Position numbers and translations under genes: made by a program. Source: Parietaria judaica (taxonomy: Eukaryota > Streptophyta > Magnoliopsida > Rosales > Urticaceae). Taken from it: DNA of 64,000 nucleotides. Position 1 is the first letter of the stretch. The number at the start of each line of letters is the position of its first letter. The notes beneath the pieces were generated by a model. It was given only the letters and a program-made list of their open reading frames with translations. It searched no databases and was not told the DNA's origin. The stretch lies in contig OX940860.1 in assembly GCA_954871525.1 (NCBI GenBank), forward strand, positions 26,134,001 through 26,198,000, in the 5' to 3' direction. Below, piece after piece: positions 22,709 to 33,195 of this stretch.

Positions 22709-24346
22709 GCTGGTCGGGGTGTTCTATCTTGGGAACCCCGAAGGCCATCTTCTTCTCGCCCATCATCTTGAGCGCATGAAAATTCACGTGTCCGAGCCGT
22801 GCGTGCCATAGCCAAGCCGGGTCTGCCATCGATGCCATAAGACAGACAGGCTGGCATGTCTTCAGGAGAATCTTGTAGAGTCTGTTGGGTGTTCGCTCCA
22901 CCTTCATCAACAACTCTCCTTCCTTGGTCCACATCTTCAGGTAGGACCCTTGCAGCAACACCGTGTTCCCGATCTCAGTCATCTGTCCTAGACTGATGAT
23001 GTTGCTTTTCAACTTCGGGATGAAATACACCTGGGTCATCAGACGCTGGTCGCCATTCTTGCACTCGAACAGGATCGACCCTCTGCCTCTGATCTCTACG
23101 ACTGATCCGTCGCCGAATTTCACGCTGCCCGTGATCTTCTCATCGAGCTCTTCAAACTTAGCTCGGTCCCCAGTCATGTGGTTGCTAGCTCCGTTGTCTA
23201 GATACCATACGTCGGTCGTGACTTTCTTTTCTCCGTCTACGAGGAGGTTTGCAATAACCTTATCCTCGATGAGGAAAACCTTCTCGCTGGTCTCCTCCGG
23301 ATAGGTCTGTCCGGCCCCTGGGCTGATCGGCACACTGATCACTTCTGCCCGGGCCTTAGCGTCACACTTGCCATTCTGTTCGTCCAGGTGAGTTTCCTGC
23401 TCGGCAAACAACAATGCTGGCTGGTCGTCTGGGAATCTCGCTAGATTCGCCTCTTCGCCCTGGTTCCTGCTCCGGCACTCAGATGCAAAGTGCCCAAGCT
23501 TCTTACAATTGTAGCACTTCACTGTGCTCTTGTCTCTCCTGGTCGTGCCTTCCTGATGGGTAGATCCACTGCCGCGACCTCGCATGTCCCGACCTCGACC
23601 CCGTCCACGACCTTGTCCGCGTCCTCGGACTTCTCCACCAAAGCTGTTCCGACCTGTTTTCCGGTTTTCCGCTGTCTGGCCGTCCACTCCTCATGCGTGA
23701 GCAGGAGGTTCTTCTCCTCGTCTTTGTCACCGTAACCCCGAAGTCTCTCTTCGTGGGCCTTGAGAGGACCAACAACCTCCTCGACCGACATGGTCTTGAG
23801 ATCGCCGAACTGCTCGATCGACGTCACGATCTGCATGTACCTGTGAGGCACTGCTCGGAGGAATTTCTTGACGACGGTGGTCTCCTCCACCTTGTCTCCC
23901 AGCGAGCGTATGCCGGTCACAATGGACGTGAGCCGCATAGCGAAATCATCAATTGATTCGCTCTCCCTCATCCTCATGACCTCGAACTCACTCTTCAAGG
24001 TCTGGACCTTTGCCTCCTTGACGCGATCTGCGCCCATGTGCATGGTCTGAAGAGTTTTCCATGCTTCCTTCGCGGAATCTTTCTCAGCAAGCATGAGAAG
24101 AACTTCTTCCGGAACTGCTTGGTAGATAGCGGCTAGAGCCATTCTTTCCTTGCGCCCTTCGACACCGCCGTTCTCTACGGCCTCCCATACTCCCTGCGCC
24201 TGCAGATTCACCCTCATCTTCAACGCCCACACGGCGTAATTGCTCTTCGTGAGCATGGGGTAATGGAGTGTAACTGTGCCTTCTCTGGTGTCTGGTTTCG
24301 GCGCGACCAAAGCTCTTTCCATCGGTGACTCTGATGATGAAGACAT
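22709..24346 (-). pseudogene. copia 1 gag, protease and pre-integrase fragment
   Basis: The likely start is the ATG at 24346 (MSSSSESPMERALVAPK). The gag domain (UBN2 type) includes YAVWALKMRVNLQAQGVWE and DDFAMRLTSIV. An 8-bp tandem duplication at 23656-23671 shifts the frame. The second part carries the zinc knuckle CYNCKKLGHFASEC (from 23516), the protease motif WYLDNGASNHMTG (D near 23198) and the pre-integrase motif LWHARLGHVN. Coding stops after KIEHPDQLN at the deletion breakpoint. No RT is present, so the copy cannot be autonomous. Confidence 0.9.
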
Positions 24347-24360
24347 GTTCTTCGATTGAA

Positions 24361-24372
24361 GCTCTGATACCA
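24361..24372 (-). other. Primer-binding site of copia 1
   Basis: Reads TGGTATCAGAGC on the minus strand, the sequence complementary to the 3' end of plant initiator tRNA-Met, two nucleotides inside the LTR. This is the standard copia primer site. Confidence 0.92.
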
Positions 24373-24374
24373 CT

Positions 24375-24919
24375 TGTTGGATCCCAATTCACGGATCTGC
24401 AAAGAACACGAATAACACCAAAAGAAATCGAATAGAAAAAATAAAGGACACAAACTTTTGGGAGAAGAATTTCTCTTGATTAATAATCAAAGGCAATACA
24501 AGAAGATAAACTCAAAATTCTAATGGACTCTACAACTACAAAGTGTACATGCTATGTATATTTATAGCCTCACATAGGCGAAACCCTAGCTACCCAAATC
24601 GCACAAAATCAGGAAACTACCCTAAATAATCTCGCCGAATCTTTGACTTGATTTGTTTGCTCCTCAAGTTACGCGTCTTCCTTTCTGGGTAGAGTTTCCT
24701 TTTCCTGCCCGGACAGCTTCTCTGTCCCCGAGCTGGCCTGCTCGTCTGCCTCTGGCCGGGCTTGCCTTCTATCCGGATGTTCTGCTCGTGTTCACCCGAG
24801 CTGGGCTGAACAGCTGTCCGTCTTCTGTTCTGGTCGGTACCCGGGCTGACTCCTCGCAAGTGTTTCTGCCCGTCCTGGGTTCTGGTCGTCATCCGCACTA
24901 AGTCAAGCTTAAGCTCACA
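24375..24919 (-). repeat. 5' LTR of copia 1
   Basis: 545 bp; on the plus strand it starts TGTTGG and ends CTCACA, directly followed by the ATGCG duplication. A TATA box on the minus strand (GCTATAAATATACATAGC) lies at about 24553-24570. A related LTR begins at 63476. Confidence 0.9.
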
Positions 24920-24924
24920 ATGCG

Positions 24925-25762
24925 TATATTTTTATAAACGTGTCATTTGATTAATAAAATTAGATATTTTTCATGAATAACAAGAAATGTATTTTTTACA
25001 CCAAACTTATTTAATATCTTCGTATTCTTTTATTTTTATAAAGTAGTTTTATACTTTTTTTTATTAACCAATACTACATGTACGTGCATTACATCATATA
25101 ACTACAATATTAGAACATTATGTCCACAAGTATTATCGATTAAAATTACAAACATACAAAATTGTGTATCCGCTGAGATTGAAGGCAGGACATCTCGAAG
25201 AATCGTGTAGTGAGTTTATGAGTATGCCAAATAAATGTAATATTCTATATTAGCAAGTGAAATTATTTTTTGTACACCAATTTGATTTAATATTCCATTT
25301 TTATGTATGCCCACTAAACTAGAGATTTATGTGTGTTTACATTTATATATAGAGTACATCCCATTCCATCATTCATGAAATCTCCTTCTTCAATCACCAT
25401 GTTCTTTTCTTCTCTCTCTCTCCTAGAGTAAAATTGGTTCGGTTGATTATTGGAGAGAGAGAGAGAGAGGGGAGGGTTTTGTTGGGTAGTATTTGGTTTG
25501 GTGTGAGTGAGGCGGGTTCACATGAGCGAGTCTCATCCTGAAATCTTTGGTATTAATTTCTGGATTCCCATCAGATTTCCTTTCCTCAATTCTCGCGTCT
25601 GTGTCTCTCCATCTCTCACCGCGCGTGGCCTTCGCGTCTTTTCTCCCTAACTCCACGCCCACATGCCGGCCCTCGCGTCTCACCCACACTCGCTAATAGT
25701 AATAGTAATGCCCTCCTAAATTTCTAATTCTAATTCTAATTTATAATAACTAATATATTTGT
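24925..25762. other. Intergenic DNA
   Basis: AT-rich, with a (GA)n tract at about 25452-25470 and a moderately GC-rich stretch at 25500-25690 whose open frames have no recognisable product. Confidence 0.5.
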
Positions 25763-25770
25763 ATTACAAC

Positions 25771-27103
25771 CAAGGAATCGAAAATCGCGATTTTCGAATG
25801 ATTATCGAGCGATTATCGCTGAAATTTGGCATCTCGGTAACTTATCTCCTCTTATCATTGTCGTTTTATACTTATCGCGATTTTTTGATTCGAAAAGCAA
25901 GTCACTTTTCGAGCTAAGTTTTCAAGTGTATTTTTTCGAAAAGCTTGTTACTTTTCGGTCAAAAACGATAAGTCAACCCCAGTTTAGTTTTTTTCTTTTT
26001 CGCGGCAAAAGTTCCAATTTCTTTTAATTTTGGAATTTAAAGGTATTGTTAGGGTTTTTTTTAGTGGATCTTGAGTGTTTTGAAGTTTAAATGTTGTATA
26101 TGTATGAATCATGTTAAATTTTCACAATTTTATTCTATATTTAATAGAGTTTCATAGAAAGCTATTAGGTTGAATGAAAGTTCAAGTTTGAGTTTCATGA
26201 TACTTTGATTGTACATTTTAGGTTTTGAATCAAATGTTATAGTTGAATTTGATTTTTTTAGGTTTATTAAGGAATATGGATGAATTATAATAGTTTGTGT
26301 GATTTTTGTTAAATTTTTTTTTTTCAGATTTGGGGTGATTTTAGTGTTTGTTAGAATTGTTTATATAATTGCGATAAAAATATTTATTTTTTGGAAATTA
26401 ATGAACTTGAGCTATATTTTTAATATTTTTGATGTAATTTCATTGTTTAACAATGTATATAATTAGGAAACTGTGAGTTTGACATAATTTTTTTTGCAAT
26501 TTGATGTTTTCCCGAATTGTCCAATTATTGCGGCAAAAGTACATATGTTTCAGAAATTGGTTAATTGAGCTAGTTAATCGACTTTTTTGGTGTAATTTCA
26601 TTTTACAATATTGTATATAATTCACATAATTTGTTTTGTAATTTGACGTTTTCCAACTATTGAGGCAAAAGTACATATAGGAAATTGGTTAAATTGAGCT
26701 AGTTCTCCAATTTTTTTTATACAACTTCAAGTGGGCAGATTTTATATAATTAACCATTGGTGATTTTAAAATATTTTATTTTAGTAAAATATGACTTTGA
26801 CTCTTTCCAAAATTTATCAAATAAGCATATTTTATCTAATAGTAAATAACTAAAGAGAGCATTTTGACTAACAAGTTACAACTTATAATTTGTAAATAAT
26901 AATTGTTATTATAATTTATTTTTTTATAGGTTTTCCATCGATAAATCCATCGATAACCGATTAATCCATCGATAAGTTCGATAAGTTTCGATAACGGCAA
27001 ACGATAATTTTTATAAGTTTTCCATCGATAAATCCATCGGTAAACGATTACTCCGTCGATAACGGCAAACGATTTTTCGGCAAAAACGGCATTTTGAACC
27101 TTG
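25771..27103. mobile_element. hAT-like non-autonomous element, TCGATAA type
   Basis: Exact 8-bp duplication ATTACAAC (25763-25770 and 27104-27111). The left end is CAAGGAATCGAAAAT and the inverted right end CAAGGTTCAAAATGC. Both ends are packed with ATCGATAA / TCGATAACGGCAAACGAT words. The centre is AT-rich with an approximately 130-160 bp direct repeat around GCGGCAAAAGTACATAT (26369-26730). No transposase coding. Confidence 0.82.
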
Positions 27104-27122
27104 ATTACAACACCCAACATTT

Positions 27123-27560
27123 TTATGTTTTTTTTTTAAGATGAGTCTTATTAAATCTTCGAGTCCTCCAAGTGAGGGTAGCTCGAGAAAGAAGAGTACC
27201 CCACATCATATTATCATTGGCAACAGTCAAACGTCCATCCAGAACAAGCGTCGGGACTCCCTTATTAAAAAAAGATAAGGCTCAACACTTGGCGGAAGAG
27301 ACTCCAACCAAACTATATCTTCTCTAAACTTAATTGCTAGTTTAACAAGACCGTGCGCGATTTCATAATTACAACTTATCATATTAAAGAAGAAAACTAC
27401 ATACTCAATCTAAGTAGATATTCGATGAGTATCGGCGATAACACAATCCAAATCAGAAAGACGAATGGACTTACTAATAGAGTTTTAACCACTTCCGGAC
27501 AATCCGATTGAATTCGAATCTTCGACCAACTTTGTTTATACACTCATTCTAATTTGCAAG
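27123..27560 (-). pseudogene. LINE-type RNase H fragment with poly(A) tail
   Basis: Reading the minus strand from about 27530, a degenerate RVT_3/RNase H-like segment can be recognised: SIRLSDLDCVIADTHR, a stop, then NYEIAHGLVKLAIKFRED and IVWLESLPPSV. It is followed downstream by a non-coding tail and an A-run (T-run at 27128-27139 on the plus strand). Stops and gaps show it is dead. It is a different copy from the one at 13240-14349. Confidence 0.6.
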
Positions 27561-27578
27561 CACACAGTTACGCTAAGT

Positions 27579-27712
27579 CTAAAAATTACCGCACGACGTA
27601 CGACACTTAGCAAGCACACTAAAAATTACCGCACGACGTATGACACTTAGCAAGCACACTAAAAATTATACACTAAAAATTACCGCACGATGTACGACAC
27701 TTAGCAAGCACA
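27579..27712. repeat. 40-bp tandem repeat
   Basis: CTAAAAATTACCGCACGAYG begins copies at 27579, 27619 and 27673, with a 14-bp partial copy at 27659. Copies differ at one or two positions. Confidence 0.93.
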
Positions 27713-27722
27713 CAGTTAGGCT

Positions 27723-28339
27723 AAGTCTAACTTGCAAGAATGACAAACGAAATTAAGCCATAGGAACTCTAAGAATAATTACTAGTAATACTGACTGATA
27801 CATACTCAATCAAGAACACATGAAAGAATTATGTGATATACAAAGAAATATATATATATATATATATATATATATTCTCTACACGTTTGTAAAAAGTAAA
27901 AACACTATCTCGAGGCGACTGTATAATGATGTAGTCATTGGCCACATAAAAGGTTAGCTTCCTCTTGACTATCCCTACCTACCAAACTATCAGTTTTTGC
28001 GGGCAGGGCTTAAGGGGTAATAAAACCTCACTTCCTTTGTGCACCAAGGTTTTCTATGTGTAGTATTTCGATTTCAATTTATAACATAATGTTTATAATA
28101 TATTCGTGGCTAAAAAATTATTAGAGTACAAGCACCAAGTGTATTGAAATTAAAAGGGGAAATACAGCATCAAATCAGATTTCTGATTTAGGATTTCATG
28201 CTACCAAAATTACAATTCTGGTTTTGGTTTTCCCGATTTGTTGTTATTTTTATTTAGTTTTTGATTTTTTTTTAAATCAATTTTACGTGTAAAAATAAAA
28301 ATATATATATATAGTTTTAACCTTAAATATTTAAAATAT
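27723..28339. other. AT-rich intergenic DNA
   Basis: No gene seen. (TA)n at about 27846-27876. Confidence 0.5.
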
Positions 28340-29100
28340 TTACATTACAAAGCTTTCCACACCGAATGCTTTAAAAAAAAATTTGAGACGGTAATTAAAA
28401 ATTACATCATCTATTGATTTATGAGATAGATAAATACATTTAGCATGAAAAATCATTAACAAATACATCAAAAAACTAATATTTTTGGAATAGAAATAGT
28501 CGTAAACATTGTCGTTGTTGTTACGCGCTTCCTCTTGGACTTGTTCTTTGGCTTTGAGCCAACCTAGGCTTAACGAGATGAACTTATCCCGCTTGATCGG
28601 TCGGCTCTCATTTCGCAATGTGAGACGTGTAAACAGAGGTAAGACGATCTATATTTGTCAAAGTAGGCTTTGAGCGTCGAATTGCACGTTCGGCAAACCG
28701 CGTAGCGCATCTCCTTGGATGCCTCGAAGTCTTACTCTTAAACTTGATCGAAGTCGTTGATCCAACCAATAAAAGTGAGCTTCTTGCGTTTCTGGAGCCG
28801 TGGTGAATTTGTTGGAAGTGGGCTTTTAGCGCTTTTTTTCTTTTCTTTTCTCGGAGCCGTCTGGACGTTGTGGTGATTGATGATGGAATAAAAAATATGA
28901 GTCTCGATGAATATATTAACCAGTACCCACCCCCGCAAAGCCCCATCATTTGTAGCCGACAAAGTCACTGGTGGTCGGAGCGTTGGTGGAAGATTGTTGT
29001 GGCCCCTTGGGCCAAGCCGGAGCCAAACTGAAAAGGTTTGAAGTAAGGATTCTTAACATTTTGAACTTGTTTGTAGCAAAATAACCGAGTGTGAGTAATA
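28340..29100 (-). pseudogene. Possible PIF/Harbinger-associated ORF1 remnant
   Basis: Minus-strand pieces look like a degraded protein gene: NVKNPYFKPFQFGSG near 29060, KEKKKSAKSPLPTNSPRLQK near 28850, and ESRPIKRDKFISL...KEQVQEEARNNND at 28618-28510. The last piece resembles the RPMGRDKAK-type region of the NAM-associated/trihelix-like ORF1 found with plant PIF/Harbinger transposons. Frames are broken between the pieces and no MYB-like domain or transposase is visible. Identification is by loose motif resemblance only. Confidence 0.3.
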
Positions 29101-29900
29101 CTGAGAGTGAAGAGTGGGAGTAAGTGAAATAATCGGTGGTGACAAGTAGTATTTATAGAAGTAAAAATGTTAAGAATTACTGAAGTGGGTAAGTAATATT
29201 AACGTTTGTAATATAACGGTCAAATTAAAATAACTATTTTACTTTTCTTTTTTTTTTTAGTTATAATTGTTAAAAAAAATCTTGGCCGCTGGATCCACCG
29301 GTCAAGATCATCTGGACGTTGGGCTAAAAAAATTCAGTTATGGATTTAACTCAGAACCAAATCTAATATACATATAATTTTACTTTATTGAATATATAGT
29401 TATTTTATATAAAGACAGCACCAATACCCCTCGAGTATAATATTATAGTTATTTTTTTATTAATATATAATCATATAAAAAAGATAAATAATAATACTAC
29501 TAGTTATTACACTAATGTCTTGTTTATAAAATTCGTTACAGCATTATCATCATTATATAGTTTTTGTTTTTGTTTCATTAAATAAAGGTTGAGTCCAAGT
29601 AGAGTCCCAAATCCGAATGTTTTGTCGTTTCGGATTGAGTTTGTCAGAGCATGAGCAAAATGGGGTGGAAGACTGTCAGATTGTGTTTTTGTTATCTAAT
29701 GACATACATTGCATTTTTGGTACGCATCATTCTCTTATATATTTTTCATTCATATTAATGTAAAGTTTCTATAAATAAAAATGGCCCACTATATATGACT
29801 GCTATTTCTTAATTTGGATTCGCCGACCTGATTTTTCGTACAATAAATATTAACAATAAAACGGTAAAACATTTTAGATAATCAGCTTGAAGCTTGTTTT
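29101..29900. other. AT-rich intergenic DNA
   Basis: No gene or clear repeat recognised. Confidence 0.5.
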
Positions 29901-30749
29901 TTTGTATTAAATAAAGAGTAAATGAAGCAAATGCTCATTTGTGACTCAAGGTTTCAAAAAAATGTCCAAATTTATTTTTGGTAATTAAAACCACCAACTA
30001 ATAAAAATATTAACCAATGTGCCCTTTCTTTTTTTTCACGTGTAAATAATTTAAATAACGAAAAAAATCCATAATCATTCTAATTATTAAAACAAAATAA
30101 ATTAGTTTCCTTAAATATAGGTTACATATTGACGTACAAATCAAATATCTATTTGAATTAATTATATCAAATACACTTCTTTCCTTAAATATAGGTAAAT
30201 CAGTATTCAAAATTCAATTAATTCTTTTTTTAACAATTTTATTTGAAAATTCAAAAATTTATATTAATTTAACGATTTAAATTTTAAAAACAAAATCAAT
30301 TCTATTATAATAGCTAAATTTTATTCGCCATTTTTTTTTTGCAGAAGCATCTTTCATTGCTGGAGGGATAGAACACGATCCATTAAAAACCTTTTTTGGA
30401 TCAACTGAAAGCCTTCGTTCGATTCAACACAGACGCATTGGTGAGTATATTTAATTTGTGATTATAGTTCTTATTCACTTTTGGCCTCATGAGAACGCAT
30501 GAAATCATTCCATTGAAATACTTTGTTCACTCAATTTATGGTATTTTTTTGAAATAGTACAGAGTAGATTCTTATTAAGTAATCTGTAATCATGTTGTAA
30601 ATTTTTATTCGATGTTAGTAAACTTATAAGACGTATCTACTATTTTGTAATTTAAGATACCAATTTTAAATAGTATTATTTGTAGGTAAGTTACGCATTG
30701 GAAGTGTAATTTAAGTTACAAAATTATAAAAGTAATTCAGTATACTTGT

Positions 30750-30911
30750 AACTGTAATTTAAGTTACGAATTTATAAACGAAATTCCTTCATTGTATTCG
30801 TAGTTTCAATTAGGAATTATAATAGCAAGTAACTGTAATTTAAGTTACGAATTTATAAAAGAAAATTCCTTCATTGTATTTGTAGTTTCAATTACGAATT
30901 ATAATAGTAAG
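30750..30911. repeat. 81-bp tandem duplication
   Basis: AACTGTAATTTAAGTTACGA begins at 30750 and again at 30831, and the two units stay similar for most of their length (ATTCCTTCATTGTATT... TTTCAATTA-GAATTATAATAG). Further degenerate GTAATTTAAGTTACGAATTT words flank it. Confidence 0.85.
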
Positions 30912-31282
30912 TTATAGGTTACAAAGTTATAATTGTATAATAATTTTAATTAAAGTTACGAATTTATTAAATTAAATCACTATACATGTAATTGTAATTG
31001 AAGTTACGAATTCATAATAGTAAATCACTTTACAAAAATTAGTTTTAGTTTTTAAAAATTACGTAACTATGTATACGAATCTGTGATATTTACTATTAAA
31101 TTATGCAGGATAATCAATGTATACGGAGGGAGAGACATCGAGCATTCCTAGAAATCCAAATATGATCAACGAAGGTATATACTAACACCTTATGCAGACT
31201 CACAGTAAAATTTTAGTTACATATATGTAATTGTATTTTATTTGTAGTACATGTCAATTTTGTAGGACGGAATCAAATCCGT

Positions 31283-32213
31283 TCACAATCGAACCCTAAG
31301 ACGGTTCGAATCCCTAAATAAATCATCAAAGGCTGGAAGCTTAATCCTGGATGAGTTTTCAAAAAACTTGGCCCGTAAATTATTCTCTGCTATCGCTACT
31401 TTTTTGTAAACCGGGTCAGAATATTCTGAACAATTCAGTCCCGTGACCTCTCCAAACTCCTTGAGACCAAAGTCAATAACTTGGTCGTTGAACATAAACG
31501 ACAACGTGTCGCCATGTCCCTCGACCAAATGAATAACCAGGTTGTGTAGGAAACGCACCGAAATATCGTGTTGGTTGAAATATAAGAATTGGCCAAATGG
31601 GCCATTCTTGAAACCCTCCATACTTCTTGGACGACCCGAAATCGACTTCTTGATTGTCTCAATCATATGAAATCTCTGGTATGTATTAAGTCTCATACCA
31701 ATGTGTCAGTATCATCGGGAACAAGAAACTGCAAAAAGGAAAAGAACTAATTGTAAGCAACATAAGCACAGTATGCAAGTATTATTACCAAAAAAATTGT
31801 AATTATAATTACAAAAATATGAAATGAAATGGTAAACAATTTTTACCTTAATTTCAGCTTCTTTCTTTTGATTTAGCTGCTGCTCGCTTGTAAATAGTGG
31901 TTTTGTCCGTTTGCGAGTTGATGAATATTTTTCAACTGGTTCAATGGGGATTTTTTTCTTTCCTATAAATGCAAGATGAATAAATGCATGTTATAGCGAA
32001 AACAAGCAATCAATACAACAATTTTATACTAATTAAAATCATATATACTTTGAAATATCTTTCAACACAACAAAGCACAAATGATATATGTGATATAACA
32101 TACTCAATAACTTTGAAATGTGATGAGCACACATTGGAACTTGTTGACGCCATTGAAGGATTTGTTGATTTCATTACTAAAAACCGTAGGTAATAATAAT
32201 TATGAATTAACAT
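31283..32213 (-). pseudogene. DUF1985-type protein gene fragment
   Basis: The best part is 31696-31283: FGQFLYFNQHDISVRFLHN, then LSFMFNDQVIDFGLKEFGEVTG and LNCSEYSDPVYKKV. This is the DUF1985 signature (an F-G...EF-VTGL core). Upstream on the same strand there are exon-like pieces: 31962-31847 (KKKIPIEPVEKYSSTRKRTK..., bounded by AG and GT), and a piece ending near 32120 (MKSTNPSMASTSSNVCSSHF). The pieces are not in a clean continuous frame and no Ulp1 protease follows. The function of DUF1985 is unknown. Downstream the coding ends shortly after FDDLFRDSN. Confidence 0.6.
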
Positions 32214-33195
32214 TGAATATAAAAACTCAAAATTTCATGAAGTGTAAGCACAAATTAACATTACCAAAATTATGAATGTATATACCAATTTGAAATCATG
32301 AACTGTTATGCGAATCTTAATATCAACAATAGAATTGTATATGACAAATCTTAAACTAAGCACAACTAAACACACTTAATCGATATCAAATTCAATTTTC
32401 TAATGTAAAAAAAATCGAATTCAAATTCAGTTATCTGATGTATTTACCAAAAGTTCGTAATTTAAATTACCAAAATTTTGGTAATTATAATTACGGATAA
32501 GACTTAAGAGTATATCAATCAAAAAATTTAGAAATACAGTATCGAAATTAAAATCAGAAGCAAAATTAACATTGGCCTAAACATGAATCAAATTTGGGTA
32601 ATTATAATTACGAATAATTGATATATCAAAGGATTTCGGACTTACTGGAGGAACGAGCTATTAGTTGAAATCGTATATTGATCACGACAAAGAAGGCGAC
32701 GGAGAGCGACGGAGGCGACGAGAAGCTTTGTAACGGCGCGAGGCGATGAAATTTTAGGGGGCGAGTCGACTAGACTTGACGACGGGATGACGCGAGACAT
32801 GGCGACGACAAGAACTTGGCGAGCAGGAAGAGGGACGAAAAAGAGTCGACCAGATTTTTGAAAGAAAAAGAGTCAAGCAAGTTTTTGAGAGAAGAGATTT
32901 TGAAATTAATGAGTTTTGACCCATGTAATCGTGCAGTTTTTAAAATTCTATTTTTCCAAAAAAAAATATATATAATTAAGGAAATTGTCGAATACCACAA
33001 TTATAGGAAAATAATTTCGAAAATAAAATATATAATTAATAATAAATAAACGAAAATTAAAATTAATAGCTAATAATAAGGGTAATATAGTCCAAATAAA
33101 ATTATTATTGGGTATAAATTAGTTTTATGAAACTATAGGCATTTCTTTTAAACTTTAAGTGTTTTTTGAGCATTTTGTGGATTTTCTATTAAAGG

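Larger units (their letters stand above)
22587..24919 (-). mobile_element. Ty1/copia retrotransposon, internally deleted (copia 1)
   Basis: Flanked by an exact 5-bp duplication ATGCG (22582-22586 and 24920-24924). It has a complete 5' LTR, a primer-binding site, gag, protease and the start of integrase. The rest of pol (integrase core, RT, RNase H) and all but about 78 bp of the 3' LTR are missing. The gap is closed by filler DNA at 22665-22708. It lies a few hundred bp upstream of the LRP1-type coding region, on the same strand. Confidence 0.92.
29905..33195. mobile_element. Possible Mutator-like (Kaonashi-type) element carrying a DUF1985 gene
   Basis: The left edge (AATGCTCA..., CTCAAGG, AAAATGTCCAAATTT, AACCAATGTGCCC, about 29927-30025) is matched in inverted orientation at the right edge (about 33060-33195: GGGTAATATAGTCCAAAT...TGAGCATTT). 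The two are diverged by many changes. A DUF1985-type coding fragment lies inside. DUF1985, often with an Ulp1 protease domain, is known from plant MULEs of the Kaonashi type. No clean 9-bp duplication was found, so limits and class are tentative. Confidence 0.35.

Noticed and set aside
31984..32193. Plus-strand 69-codon frame
   Set aside because: Overlaps the DUF1985-gene piece on the minus strand, which reads better.
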